A DNA stretch of 64,000 nt, from contig JAIKXO010000109.1 in the NCBI GenBank assembly GCA_024684065.1, positions 1 to 64,000 on the forward strand, given 5' to 3'. The DNA comes from Lachnospiraceae bacterium. GTDB lineage: Bacteria; Bacillota_A; Clostridia; Lachnospirales; Lachnospiraceae. The notes beneath the pieces are model-generated. The model was given only the letters and a program-made list of their open reading frames with translations. It was not told where the DNA came from and ran no database searches. Both the position numbers and the translations under genes were made by a program. Positions 42,281 to 52,416 of this stretch are shown here, piece after piece (within the stretch, counting starts at the first letter, position 1; each line of letters starts with the position of its first letter).

Positions 42281-42319
42281 AGCAAGACAGAAATCTAAAG
42301 GGAGGAGGTGAAACGGGAA

Positions 42320-44614
42320 ATGACCTTAGATGAGCTTAAAGCACAGAATATATGGTTCCTTTGGAACTATGCTCCGGGGAAGAACGGTAAGAAAACCAAG
42401 GTTCCTATGTCAGTAAGTGGCGGCATAACCGGTACTTCGGATAAATTCCGAAATACATGGGCTGATTACGATACCGCTATCCGCTCAAAGGAAAAGCTTA
42501 CAGCTGCCGGCATCGGATTTAAGGTTCCGGACAATATGTACTTCCTTGATATTGACGGCAGACCGCTTGATGACAGCTTAGTGCAGCTCCTTCTCGAAAG
42601 ACATGATACCTATGCGGAAACCTCTCCCAGCGGTAACGGAATTCATATCTTAGGGATATGCGACAATGACAGGCTCCCTTTCATCAGAGATGACGGCAAG
42701 GACAGAATCACTGTAGCCAGAGAGTTTTACCAGAAGAATCCGAATAACCACATTGAGTTATATTTCGGACATGCCACTAACCGGTATGCAACCTTTACCG
42801 GTAATGCCCTTAATGATAAAGAGCTTACAGACGGTACAACAGCCTGCCTTACTACGCTTGATAAGGATATGCGAAGGAAGCCTAAGACCAACTACAGTGA
42901 AAGCCGCGACGGCAACAGAGAGGATTTCGATATCATCTGCAACCTAAAGAAGCAGAAAAACGGCGAAAAATTCTCGAAGCTATATGATCATGGCGACTGG
43001 CAGAGCTGTGGCTATGGATCACAATCTGAAGCGGATGCAGGGCTTTGCTCCATGATCGCATTCCGTACAGGCCCGGATCCTGAAGTGATTGACAGATTGT
43101 TCCGTGAATCAGCTCTATACCGCCCTAAATGGGAAAGAGATGACTACCGCAATAATACCATAAGTTTTGCAATCGAAAGCTGCAAAGGCAACTTTCACCG
43201 TACCGTAATGGAGCATCCGCCTTTTATCCGGTTTGATGATAACGGGCAGGCTCATGTAATAGTCCCGCTTCTGGCGAAATACTGCCGGGAACATATGCAA
43301 TACATACTTGTCCGCGATAACGGCAAGCAGGCACTGCATAAGTACATTTACGAAGACGGCTGTTACCGTTTTTACGCCGACAACATGATGATGGGACGGA
43401 TTAAGCAGTTTATAGCTGATTATGATGAAGAACTTGTCTCCATGAGAAAAGTATCGGAAACCTTGCAGCACATCAGCACGGATCTGAATTATATCAGCCA
43501 GGATGACCTCAATTCCGATGAAACCATCATCAATTTTGAGAATACGCTACTGAAGGTAACCGGATCAGAAATCACAGAGTTTCCTCATACGGCGGATATC
43601 TATTCTACGATTCAGATTCCCTGTGTCTGGAAGGGCTCCGAAACACCCACTCCGGTATTCGATTCCTATATGGATACTCTGACAGACGGCGATAAAGCTG
43701 TACAACAGCTTCTCATGGAATTCATCGGTGCCTGCCTTTCCAATATCAAGGGCTGGCGGATGAAAAAGGCTCTTTTCCTTGTAGGAGACGGCGATACCGG
43801 CAAATCCCAGTTAAAAAGCCTTGTGGAAATGCTTCTCGGAAAAGGAAACTTCATCGGCATTGATCTTAAAGAGATTGAAGCCCGCTTCGGAACCGGTGCT
43901 GTATATGGCACACGGCTCGCCGGAAACTCCGATATGAGTTTCCTCTCTGTAGATGAACTTAAGACCTTTAAGAAGATGACCGGCGGTGACAGCATTTACG
44001 CTGAATTCAAAGGCCAGCAAGGATTTGAGTACACATATAACGGACTTCTTTGGTTCTGTATGAACCGACTTCCGAAGTTCGGCGGAGATTCCGGCAAATG
44101 GGTATACGACAGGATCATGGTCGTTGAGTGTAAGAACGTCATTCCGAAAGCAAAACAGGACAAGCAGCTTCTCGACAAGATGTATACGGAGCGTGACGGC
44201 ATTGTTTATAAGGCTGTTAAGGCATTGCAGACAGTTATAGCAAACGGCTACAGCTTCTCGGAGCCTGATAGCGTATCAAGCGCAAGAGATAATTATCAGC
44301 GTGAGAATAATACAGTCATCTGCTTCTTTGAGGAATGTCTGTGCCTGCGCGAAAACGGAAAGATCACGGATTCATGCACTACCGGCAAGACCTACAAAGT
44401 TTATAAGGAATGGTGCCGCGATAACAATAACGGCTACGCCAAATCCTATAAGGAATTCCGGGAGAAGCTGGCAGAACACCTGTCTACATCCTTTGCTGAA
44501 ATGACAGTTAAGAGAAATGACGGCACCTATTTCAGAGATTATACGTTGACAACTGAGACAAAGCAGAATTACCAGAATGCATACGGTTATGCCGCAGATG
44601 AGTTTCTCGCATAA
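42320..44614 (+). CDS. Phage/satellite primase-helicase (D5 type)
   Basis: A 764-residue replication protein. The N-terminal half is primase-polymerase like (VPDNMYFLDIDGRP, ETSPSGNGIHILG, HIELYFGHATNRYATFTGN). The C-terminal half is a D5/SF3 helicase with Walker A FLVGDGDTGKSQL (about 492-505), Walker B-like GNSDMSF and LLWFCMNRLPKFGG. GGAGGAGG precedes the ATG at 42320. It should start and unwind replication of the element. The gap downstream carries iterons, the likely origin. Confidence 0.92.
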   Translation: MTLDELKAQNIWFLWNYAPGKNGKKTKVPMSVSGGITGTSDKFRNTWADYDTAIRSKEKLTAAGIGFKVPDNMYFLDIDGRPLDDSLVQLLLERHDTYAETSPSGNGIHILGICDNDRLPFIRDDGKDRITVAREFYQKNPNNHIELYFGHATNRYATFTGNALNDKELTDGTTACLTTLDKDMRRKPKTNYSESRDGNREDFDIICNLKKQKNGEKFSKLYDHGDWQSCGYGSQSEADAGLCSMIAFRTGPDPEVIDRLFRESALYRPKWERDDYRNNTISFAIESCKGNFHRTVMEHPPFIRFDDNGQAHVIVPLLAKYCREHMQYILVRDNGKQALHKYIYEDGCYRFYADNMMMGRIKQFIADYDEELVSMRKVSETLQHISTDLNYISQDDLNSDETIINFENTLLKVTGSEITEFPHTADIYSTIQIPCVWKGSETPTPVFDSYMDTLTDGDKAVQQLLMEFIGACLSNIKGWRMKKALFLVGDGDTGKSQLKSLVEMLLGKGNFIGIDLKEIEARFGTGAVYGTRLAGNSDMSFLSVDELKTFKKMTGGDSIYAEFKGQQGFEYTYNGLLWFCMNRLPKFGGDSGKWVYDRIMVVECKNVIPKAKQDKQLLDKMYTERDGIVYKAVKALQTVIANGYSFSEPDSVSSARDNYQRENNTVICFFEECLCLRENGKITDSCTTGKTYKVYKEWCRDNNNGYAKSYKEFREKLAEHLSTSFAEMTVKRNDGTYFRDYTLTTETKQNYQNAYGYAADEFLA

Positions 44615-44617
44615 AAA

Positions 44618-44906
44618 GTGGTCGTTCGCCTATGTTCGTGGTCGATGTAGTGGTCATAAATCTGCTCATGACCACATGTCATTTTCTTGATAGCCAAGGC
44701 TTCGGGGGATTAAGTGGTCGTAGTGGTCGATGTTCAAACTTCTAAGGCAGTTTTATTCAAAGTATGTATCAGATACATAGATACACGGTTTGATAAAAGA
44801 TTGTGATTAAGGAATGAGAATAATCGCCACAACGACCACCGAAAGCCCTGAACCATAGATAAAACAAGGGATTTGTGATCTCTATATCGCCCACGAATAC
44901 GACCAC
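44618..44906. other. Putative replication origin with GTGGTCG iterons
   Basis: In a 352-bp gene-free gap, GTGGTCG occurs at 44618, 44638, 44714 and 44723, with GTGGTC at 44650. The reverse CGACCAC occurs at 44833 and 44900, with GACCAC at 44670. An AT-rich stretch (about 44745-44825) with TGTATCAGATACA lies between the two orientations. This is the usual layout of an initiator-bound origin with an unwinding region. Confidence 0.65.
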
Positions 44907-44966
44907 GGCACAACCACTTTTAACAATATGCAACCACCATAAAGCAGAAAAGGAGGAAACAGATTT

Positions 44967-45221
44967 ATGGGAAGCAGAGATTCCAGTATCCGGGCACTGG
45001 CTAAAAAGCTCGGGAAGGACTACAGAGTAACTGTTATTGACCTGGAGCCTGTTGTTTACAGGGATTTCGGCAATGGATTTAATGTCGAGATCAGCGGAAT
45101 GTACACTACAAGCAAATTACGAAAGGCCACGATCTACCTCTGGCACGGAGACAGGCAGCCGGACTGTATCATCGTTAAAACAGTGAAGGACGAAAGGCGG
45201 TGTGATCATGGACATGACTGA
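44967..45221 (+). CDS. Small hypothetical protein of the mobile element
   Basis: An 84-residue mixed alpha/beta protein (DYRVTVIDLEPVVYRDFGNGFNVEISGMYT ... ATIYLWHGDRQPDCIIVKTVKD) without cysteines or membrane segments. AAAAGGAGGAAACAG precedes the ATG. Its end overlaps the next gene. I recognise no family. Position after the origin and before two zinc-ribbon genes suggests a replication or packaging accessory role, by context only. Confidence 0.65.
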   Translation: MGSRDSSIRALAKKLGKDYRVTVIDLEPVVYRDFGNGFNVEISGMYTTSKLRKATIYLWHGDRQPDCIIVKTVKDERRCDHGHD

Positions 45222-45522
45222 CACCAGATATTATCCGCTTACATCGGTAGACTCGAAAGAAACAATGTTGGTTCCGATGTTTGCGGTAACTGATCCAAAA
45301 GTGATTTCAGGAAACCAGTCAATGTACCTCTCTGAAATCATACCGGAATACTTCAGGCTTCATTCCTACAACCCCATGACACAAAAATCCACGGACAAGC
45401 TTCAAATACGCTGCCCGAGGTGCGGAAAGACTATGAAGCAGATTTCCGCCAATACAGATACTTACAATCTAAGCCTTTACAGATGTAACGGCTGCAAACA
45501 GGAGAAGGAGGATTCGAGATGA
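45208..45522 (+). CDS. Small zinc-ribbon protein A of the mobile element
   Basis: A 104-residue protein from the ATG at 45208 (a GTG at 45202 is possible). The C-terminal half contains IRCPRCGKTMKQISANTDTYNLSLYRCNGCKQ, a four-cysteine ribbon. The gene overlaps its neighbours on both sides (the next start is ATGA). The ribbon resembles that of the following gene, so the two may be diverged duplicates. Function unknown; nucleic-acid or capsid interaction is possible. Confidence 0.65.
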   Translation: MDMTDTRYYPLTSVDSKETMLVPMFAVTDPKVISGNQSMYLSEIIPEYFRLHSYNPMTQKSTDKLQIRCPRCGKTMKQISANTDTYNLSLYRCNGCKQEKEDSR

Positions 45523-45833
45523 TTTATCCACTGATCAAAAACAACAAAAGCCGCAACGAAAACCTTTATAACACCGGTCAGGGCTACTACACGGAAGAAT
45601 GTGCCAGAAGCCTGCACAGACTGTATCTTCAAGATGAATTTGCCCGCAATGAAAAAGGGCGTACGGTGAGGTATTTCAGACTCAATGCCGTTGACGACCA
45701 CACTCAGGAAATGGCGCTCTCCTATGAGATTTACTGCCCTAAGTGCGGGAACCGGCTGAAGCAGATAGGACGACAGCTTTCATTCAACAAACTGGGGCTT
45801 TATGCCTGCCCCTGCTGCAATAAAACAAGATAA
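45519..45833 (+). CDS. Small zinc-ribbon protein B of the mobile element
   Basis: A 104-residue protein starting at the ATGA overlap. Its C-terminus IYCPKCGNRLKQIGRQLSFNKLGLYACPCCNK has the same arrangement as the upstream protein: CPxCG, x-KQI, an NxLxLY segment, then CxxC. The N-terminus has Asn/Arg/Tyr-rich sequence and no known motif. GGAGAAGGAGG lies upstream in the previous gene. Capsid gene follows after 14 bp. Confidence 0.68.
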   Translation: MIYPLIKNNKSRNENLYNTGQGYYTEECARSLHRLYLQDEFARNEKGRTVRYFRLNAVDDHTQEMALSYEIYCPKCGNRLKQIGRQLSFNKLGLYACPCCNKTR

Positions 45834-45847
45834 GGGAGGATCCGATC

Positions 45848-46783
45848 ATGATGAAAAGATTTAACGACATTACCGCTCAGCCTGAGTATGACAATCAGTT
45901 TTGGGCTGAAATGAGGAACAAGACGATTGATAACAAGGTGATTTCCAAGGCAGTATCCAACATAACCGGCGGATACATGCTACCTGCTACTGCCGAAACC
46001 AAGCTTTCAAAAGCAATCGCAAAGGAATCCGTATTCCGTCAGATCGCCACACATATCACGGCGTATTCCGGCAACAATCATATTCTTGCAAAGGACTGTG
46101 ATGATATAGCGGCTTTTACGGCACCCGGAGAAGAGATACCCGGTTCAGACGGAAATCAGGATTCCAGAGATTTTAGCGTAGATCGTCATAAGCTGGCAGT
46201 CATTGTCAAGCTCAGCAGCGACTTTGTCCATGACGCAAGTTTCTCTATTGAGGATTATCTTATCGACCGCCTGGGAAAGAACTTTGGGCGGGCTGAGGAT
46301 AAGGGCTTCATTACCGGAACCGGTTCGGATGAACCCACCGGAATCCTTACAGCTATAGGCGGAGCTGATGTGGCTCTTACCACTTCAACTCTCACCTACG
46401 ACGATATACTCACGCTATATTATTCCACAGATAAACAGTATCGGAAGAATGGTGTATGGCTGATGAACGACTCTACGGCACTCCACCTTAGGAAGCTTAA
46501 GGATGATGATGGCAACTACCTTTGGAATGCTGTAAATGATACTATCCTCGGCAAGCCGGTAGTTATCTCGGAATATATGCCGGATGTCGAAACAAATGCA
46601 AAGCCTGTAGTATTCGGAGATTTCTCCTACTACTGGATAATTGACAGGGATCCTGTCTCCGTGCAGACACTGAAAGAGCTTTACCTTAACACCGGTCACA
46701 TCGGTTATCTGGCTTATGAGTTCCTTGACGGAAAGCTGATCCGGAAGGAAGCCATAAAGGCCGTACAGATAAATAACGAGTAA
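45848..46783 (+). CDS. HK97-fold major capsid protein
   Basis: A 311-residue phage major capsid protein. Landmarks of the HK97 family are the N-terminal GGYMLPATAETKLSKAIAKESVFRQ, the mid-region FTAPGEEIPGSDGNQDSRDFSVDRHKLAVIVKLSSDFVHDA, the E-loop/P-domain part FGRAEDKGFITGTGSDEPTGIL, and VVISEYMPDV with FGDFSYYWIIDRDPVSVQ. The usual N-terminal delta/scaffold domain of about 100 residues is absent, and no protease gene is near. GGGAGG precedes the ATG. No portal, terminase or tail gene is found in the element, so the shell would need helper-phage functions or serve another purpose. Confidence 0.9.
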   Translation: MMKRFNDITAQPEYDNQFWAEMRNKTIDNKVISKAVSNITGGYMLPATAETKLSKAIAKESVFRQIATHITAYSGNNHILAKDCDDIAAFTAPGEEIPGSDGNQDSRDFSVDRHKLAVIVKLSSDFVHDASFSIEDYLIDRLGKNFGRAEDKGFITGTGSDEPTGILTAIGGADVALTTSTLTYDDILTLYYSTDKQYRKNGVWLMNDSTALHLRKLKDDDGNYLWNAVNDTILGKPVVISEYMPDVETNAKPVVFGDFSYYWIIDRDPVSVQTLKELYLNTGHIGYLAYEFLDGKLIRKEAIKAVQINNE

Positions 46784-46796
46784 AAACGTGCATTTA

Positions 46797-46827
46797 TAGT
46801 TTTTCAAAGAAACTATTATAAGGGTTT
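46797..46827 (+). terminator. Hairpin after the capsid gene
   Basis: ATAGTTTTTC/GAAACTAT stem shortly after the capsid stop. The rest of this 263-bp gap holds a run of eight C near 46945 and no supported gene. Confidence 0.45.
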
Positions 46828-47046
46828 TATCTCTATGACCATATATTTATCCGGATTGAAGGGCAATTTTACTTTTGATTTCGCGATTTTACGTGCGATA
46901 TTGGGGCGCCGTCTTGAGCTTATATAGGTCATAGGGATTTTACCTCCCCCCCCTTATGGGGTATCACAGCAATCATGTATCAATGACAAATCAGAAATTG
47001 TACAAAGGAACCGGCTGTGCGGTTTGCTTGTCGGAAGGAGGAGCTT

Positions 47047-47205
47047 ATGGAATTTGAAGCCATTCACACCACAAGTACATATATCGGCGATACGCTTTTC
47101 ATCGTAGAGTCCGTGACTGCTGATAGTACCAAAGAGACAGCCGCCGACAAGGTAAAATGGCTGATTTTGGGGAACCTCGATGAAATGCTTAAAAAAGCAT
47201 CCTGA
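47047..47205 (+). CDS. TnpW-like small protein
   Basis: A 52-residue protein: YIGDTLFIVESVTADSTKETAADKVKWLILGN resembles the TnpW proteins that accompany TnpX-type serine recombinases in clostridial mobilisable transposons (Tn4451 family); TnpW's role is unknown. GGAGGAG precedes the ATG at 47047. It lies 80 bp before the recombinase gene but before that gene's promoter. Confidence 0.65.
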   Translation: MEFEAIHTTSTYIGDTLFIVESVTADSTKETAADKVKWLILGNLDEMLKKAS

Positions 47206-47210
47206 ATTAA

Positions 47211-48920
<1,710 letters not shown>

Positions 48921-48978
48921 CCAGAAATATCATTCCAACTATGCCGATTCTTTCAGGGATAAAAAATCCCTTAGACTA

Positions 48979-49001
48979 CCCACCTTTCGGCGGGTTTTTT
49001 T
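48979..49001 (+). terminator. Terminator near the element's right edge
   Basis: CCCACC-TTTC-GGCGGG followed by seven T. Upstream lie two further hairpins, CGGCATAG/CTATGCCG (48913-48946) and AGGGAT/ATCCCT (48955-48971). Confidence 0.7.
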
Positions 49002-49010
49002 CTGAAGTTC

Positions 49011-49316
49011 GTGCGTGCGCACGATTTGCTTCGCAAATCGGCGCAGCAGGGAAATGATTCGGTCAGCAAGCTGCCCGAATCGGCACGAACTTCAGTTCGT
49101 GCCAAAGCGCACGATTTGCTTCGCAAATCGGCGCAGCAGGGAAATGATTCGGTCAGCAGGCTGCCCGAATCGGCACGAACTTCAGTTCGTGCCAAAGCGC
49201 ACGATTTGCTTCGCAAATCGGCGCAGCAAGGAAATGATTCGGTCAGCAGGCTGCCCGAATCGGCACGAACTAAAGTTCGTGCCAAAGCACACGATTTGCT
49301 TCGCAAATCGGTGCAG
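49011..49316 (+). repeat. Tandem array of the interspersed repeat, 90-bp period
   Basis: The marker CGATTTGCTTCGCAAATCGG recurs at 49022, 49112, 49202 and 49292, exactly 90 bp apart, with 3.4 units in all. Each unit holds the three hairpins of the scattered family, here nearly identical between units. Because 90 is a multiple of three, long artificial ORFs run through it on both strands. It ends two bases before the rubrerythrin stop codon. Confidence 0.95.
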
Positions 49317-49317
49317 G

Positions 49318-49866
49318 TTAGTAGTTCTCGGCGTGTACTTCAAAATAGGCTCTGGGATGAGCGCATACGGGGCAGACCTCAGGAGCTTCGGTCCCTACCA
49401 CGATATGGCCGCAGTTTCTGCATTCCCATACCTTGACTTCGCTCTTTTTAAATACTTCCTGCATTTCTACATTCTTAAGCAGGGCGCGGTAACGCTCCTC
49501 GTGCTTCTTTTCGATCTCGGCAACGCCGCGGAATTTGGCGGCAAGTTCGGTAAAGCCTTCTTCTTCCGCGGTTTTCGCGAAACCTTCATACATATCAGTC
49601 CATTCGAAGTTTTCTCCATCGGCGGCGGCAGCAAGATTCTCGGCGGTCGTTCCGATCCCGTTTAATTCCTTGAACCAGAGCTTGGCATGCTCCTTCTCGT
49701 TATCCGCGGTCTTTAAGAAAAGGGCAGCTATCTGCTCGTAGCCTTCTTTTTTTGCCTTTGAGGCAAAGTAGGTATACTTGTTTCTTGCCTGTGACTCTCC
49801 GGCAAAGGCAGCCTGGAGATTTTTTTCCGTCTGTGTTCCTGAATAAGGGTTGCTTGTTTGTGACAT
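49318..49866 (-). CDS. rbr: Rubrerythrin
   Basis: A 182-residue peroxide-scavenging protein of anaerobes. The ferritin-like diiron domain (1-140) has [26 protein letters not shown] and [10 protein letters not shown]; the C-terminal rubredoxin-like domain has [20 protein letters not shown], an iron-binding four-Cys knuckle. It reduces hydrogen peroxide with electrons from NADH or ferredoxin via rubredoxin-type partners. AGGAGG precedes the ATG at 49866. Its 3' end abuts the tandem repeat array, which would form the end of the transcript. Confidence 0.96.
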   Translation of the reverse strand: MSQTSNPYSGTQTEKNLQAAFAGESQARNKYTYFASKAKKEGYEQIAALFLKTADNEKEHAKLWFKELNGIGTTAENLAAAADGENFEWTDMYEGFAKTAEEEGFTELAAKFRGVAEIEKKHEERYRALLKNVEMQEVFKKSEVKVWECRNCGHIVVGTEAPEVCPVCAHPRAYFEVHAENY

Positions 49867-50051
49867 TTTCGTATCCTCCTGAAATAATTATGAAAAATAT
49901 ACTATATGATAAGGAAATATCTTTTATTCTTCTGATAAGATAAACAAGATAAACCTGCAGCGGATCGTTCAATCCTCAGAGCGGGATAAGCCCGGCCGGA
50001 TTGATCTACAAACCTGAAGCCGTTATATACCGAACAGCCTCAGAGTGACAT

Positions 50052-51608
50052 TTATGAACCCATGCTGGCAAACAGGGCCGCGATCTCATCGGGCGACATT
50101 TTGGCGTTGGGGTCGCCTGAAAGCTGCGGGGCCGGTTTCGGCTCCGGTTTGGGCTCGGGCTTGGGTTCGGGCTTTGCATCTGATGATCCCATGCTGGCAA
50201 ACAGGGCCGCGATCTCATCGGGCGACATTTTGGCGTTGGGGTCGCCTGAAAGCTGTGGTGCAGGAGCCGGAACAGGCTTTGGCTTGGGAGCCGGTTTCGG
50301 CTTGGGGGCCGGAGCAGGCTTCGATTCAGGTTTGGGTTCGGGCTTTGCGTCCGATGAACCCATGCTGGCAAACAAAGCCGCGATCTCGTCAGGCGACATT
50401 TTGGCGTTGGGGTCGCCGGAAGGCTGTGGTGCGGGAGCCGGAGCGGGCTTTGGCTTGGGAGCCGGTTTCGGCTTAGGGGCCGGAGCAGGCTTTGGTTCCG
50501 GTTTGGGCTCAGGCTTTGGTTCAGGTTTCGCCTCCGGTTTAGAGTCTGACGCACCCATGCTCGCAAATAAAGCGGCAATGTCGTCGGCCGACATTTTAGC
50601 GTTGGGATCGCCGGACAATTGCGGCGCAGCGGGCTTGGGTTCAGGCTTCGGCTCCGGTTTGGGAGCCGGCGCAGCATCAACGACAGGAGCCGGTTCAGGA
50701 ACAGGTTCGGGAGCCGGAGCGGCATCAACGACAGGAGCCGGTTCGGGAACGGGCTCAGGAGCCGGCGCAGTATCCACAACAGGAGCCGGTTCGGGAACAG
50801 GCTCGTGAGCCAGTGCAGCCTCCACAACAGGAGCCGGTTCAGGAACAGGCTCGGGAGCCGGAGCGGCATCAACGACAGGAGCCGGTTCAGGAACGGGATC
50901 AGGAGCCGGCGCGGCATCCACAGCAGGAGCCGGTGCAGGAACGGGCTCGGGAGCCGGCGCGGCATCAACGACAGGGGCTGGTTCAGGAACGGGTTCGGGA
51001 GCCGGAGCGGCATCAACAACGGGAGCCGGTTCAGGAACGGGTTCGGGAGCCGGAGCGGCATCAACGACAGGAGCCGGTTCAGGAACGGGCTCGGGAGCCG
51101 GCGCGGTATCAGCGACAGGAGCCGGTTCAGGAACAGGCTCGGGAGCCGGAGCGGTATCCACAGCCGGAGCCGGTTCCGGTACAGAAGCCTGCGCCGGCTT
51201 TGCGGCAGGCGCAGGCGCTGCCTGAGGCGCGGCGATCTGTCCGCCGCCTTTCAGGGTTTTAAAATCCTCAACGGACCCTATCTCCTCATAAGCCCTGAGG
51301 TGTTCATACAGATCGGCAGTGACCCACAGATTTCGGTAAAAAAGGGAGATCAATCCTTTAATGTCGGTTATCCCATACTGGAGACAGCCATAGAGGAAAT
51401 CATCGATACCTTCGTTTATACTGTCGGAAGGGAAAGAATCATCCCCGACATGAGCCTCCCAGAGCTTTATGGCGATGTCCCTTGCAGATTCATCCATAGA
51501 CCGGTCCCTGTATCTTGCCTCACGGTTTTTTGCGTAACAGGAATTAAGGGCAAGTTCGTAATCGGTCATATCTGAAACCGGTTTTTGAGTCGTAAGTCTT
51601 TTGCTCAT
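50052..51608 (-). CDS. Pro/Ala-rich protein with four EIAALF-motif repeats
   Basis: A 518-residue protein without signal peptide. Residues 1-125 form a folded-looking helical domain (LALNSCYAKNREARYRDRSM ... LISLFYRNLWVTADLYEHLRAY). Residues 130-330 are about a dozen near-identical APAPEPVPEPAPVVD units, a stiff Pro-rich spacer. The C-terminal part has four copies of SGDPNAKMS-PDEIAALFASMG separated by KPEPKP linkers. The repeated peptide resembles the SQDEIDALL motif at the N-terminus of FliM/FliY, which binds phospho-CheY; that parallel is by pattern only. The repeats cause open frames on other strands, which are not genes. Confidence 0.75.
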   Translation of the reverse strand: MSKRLTTQKPVSDMTDYELALNSCYAKNREARYRDRSMDESARDIAIKLWEAHVGDDSFPSDSINEGIDDFLYGCLQYGITDIKGLISLFYRNLWVTADLYEHLRAYEEIGSVEDFKTLKGGGQIAAPQAAPAPAAKPAQASVPEPAPAVDTAPAPEPVPEPAPVADTAPAPEPVPEPAPVVDAAPAPEPVPEPAPVVDAAPAPEPVPEPAPVVDAAPAPEPVPAPAPAVDAAPAPDPVPEPAPVVDAAPAPEPVPEPAPVVEAALAHEPVPEPAPVVDTAPAPEPVPEPAPVVDAAPAPEPVPEPAPVVDAAPAPKPEPKPEPKPAAPQLSGDPNAKMSADDIAALFASMGASDSKPEAKPEPKPEPKPEPKPAPAPKPKPAPKPKPAPAPAPQPSGDPNAKMSPDEIAALFASMGSSDAKPEPKPESKPAPAPKPKPAPKPKPVPAPAPQLSGDPNAKMSPDEIAALFASMGSSDAKPEPKPEPKPEPKPAPQLSGDPNAKMSPDEIAALFASMGS

Positions 51609-51650
51609 AGGAGTCCCCCTTGTGCAGAGTTTTGCTTCATACAGTTTCGG

Positions 51651-51691
51651 GACAGAAAAGCAGACCAGTACAAATAAGTCCGGTCCTTTTC
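51651..51691. other. Hairpin in the leader of the EIAALF protein gene
   Basis: CAGAAAAG-CA-GACC and GGTCCTTTTCTG pair with a two-base bulge, between the divergent 51608 and 51820 genes. It may be a leader structure or a terminator for read-through. Confidence 0.4.
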
Positions 51692-51819
51692 TGCCTTCTG
51701 TTTTGATTATAGCTGATTTACACGGAAATGCAATTCTTACTTATAGATTGTAGCTGGGAATTATTTATGATATTATATATAAGTTAAAGTGGGTTTTAAG
51801 AAAGGGGTGCGTATAAAAT

Positions 51820-52302
51820 ATGAAAAAAGGGATAATTTCAGTATTTTTTGCTATCGGATTGTTTTTCTGTGTGTTTACTGTTCCTGTAAGGGCGGCAAAT
51901 GATATTTCGATAGCCCAGTATCACCAGCTTCAGAACCAGCTGAATGCGATGCAGGGGCTTGTGGGGCTGTACAGCCTTCCGGGGCTTTTTGATCCGACGC
52001 TCGGGGCGATAGAACAGTCGCTGAATCAGGAGATGCTTCAGATGCAGATGCTGAATGCGACATTAACGCCTACGCTTGGGCCTGTTTCACAGACTGCCAC
52101 AAATAATGTTAATAATGCGATAAAACAGCAGCAGCAGCATGTGATGGCGCTGTATGCCTGGCAGCAGCAGCAGGCTATCGCGCAGGCCATAGCCACGCAG
52201 CAGCAGGTTCTCGCCGCGCAGCAGCAGGCAATGCTGCTTGCATATCAACAGCAGCAGGTGGCTATGATGGATGCACAGCTCAGGGCCCTTGGACTGAAAT
52301 GA
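51820..52302 (+). CDS. Secreted Gln-rich protein
   Basis: A 160-residue protein with a clear signal peptide (MKKGIISVFFAIGLFFCVF, cut likely after VRAA near residue 26). The mature part is Gln/Ala/Leu/Met-rich with long glutamine runs, especially residues 100-150, and no cysteines, so it is probably an extended helical or coiled-coil surface protein. AAAGGGG precedes the ATG. I recognise no family. It is divergent from the EIAALF protein, and the gene after it begins 115 bp later. Confidence 0.7.
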   Translation: MKKGIISVFFAIGLFFCVFTVPVRAANDISIAQYHQLQNQLNAMQGLVGLYSLPGLFDPTLGAIEQSLNQEMLQMQMLNATLTPTLGPVSQTATNNVNNAIKQQQQHVMALYAWQQQQAIAQAIATQQQVLAAQQQAMLLAYQQQQVAMMDAQLRALGLK

Positions 52303-52416
52303 TAAAAAACGGGATGACAATAAATACATCATTTGAAGCCTGACAGTTCTGTACTCCGGAATTTTCAGGAAATAATGTTTTTTCGAAATGTAATCCGATT
52401 TACGTCAGGAGTTTTA

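Noticed and set aside
36356..46941. 14-bp direct repeat GTCATAGGGATTTT (36356 and 46928) as att sites
   Set aside because: The right copy lies inside the element, before the recombinase gene, and exact 14-bp repeats are expected by chance several times in a 64-kb window.
46941..46962. Run of eight C before TTATGGGG as a packaging (cos) site
   Set aside because: Position in the capsid-recombinase gap is suggestive, but no symmetry or terminase supports it.
49011..49316. CRISPR-like tandem array
   Set aside because: Units are 90 bp and contiguous with no unique spacers, and each unit equals the dispersed repeat. No cas gene is present in the window.
49011..49665. Plus- and minus-strand ORFs through the tandem repeat
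   Set aside because: They exist because the period is a multiple of three; they lack ribosome sites, and the plus frames run into sequence antisense to rubrerythrin.
50006..51575. Long alternative-frame ORFs over the Pro-rich gene
   Set aside because: Repetitive GC-rich codons keep other frames open. Only the minus-strand frame at 50052-51608 has a folded N-terminal domain and sensible motifs.
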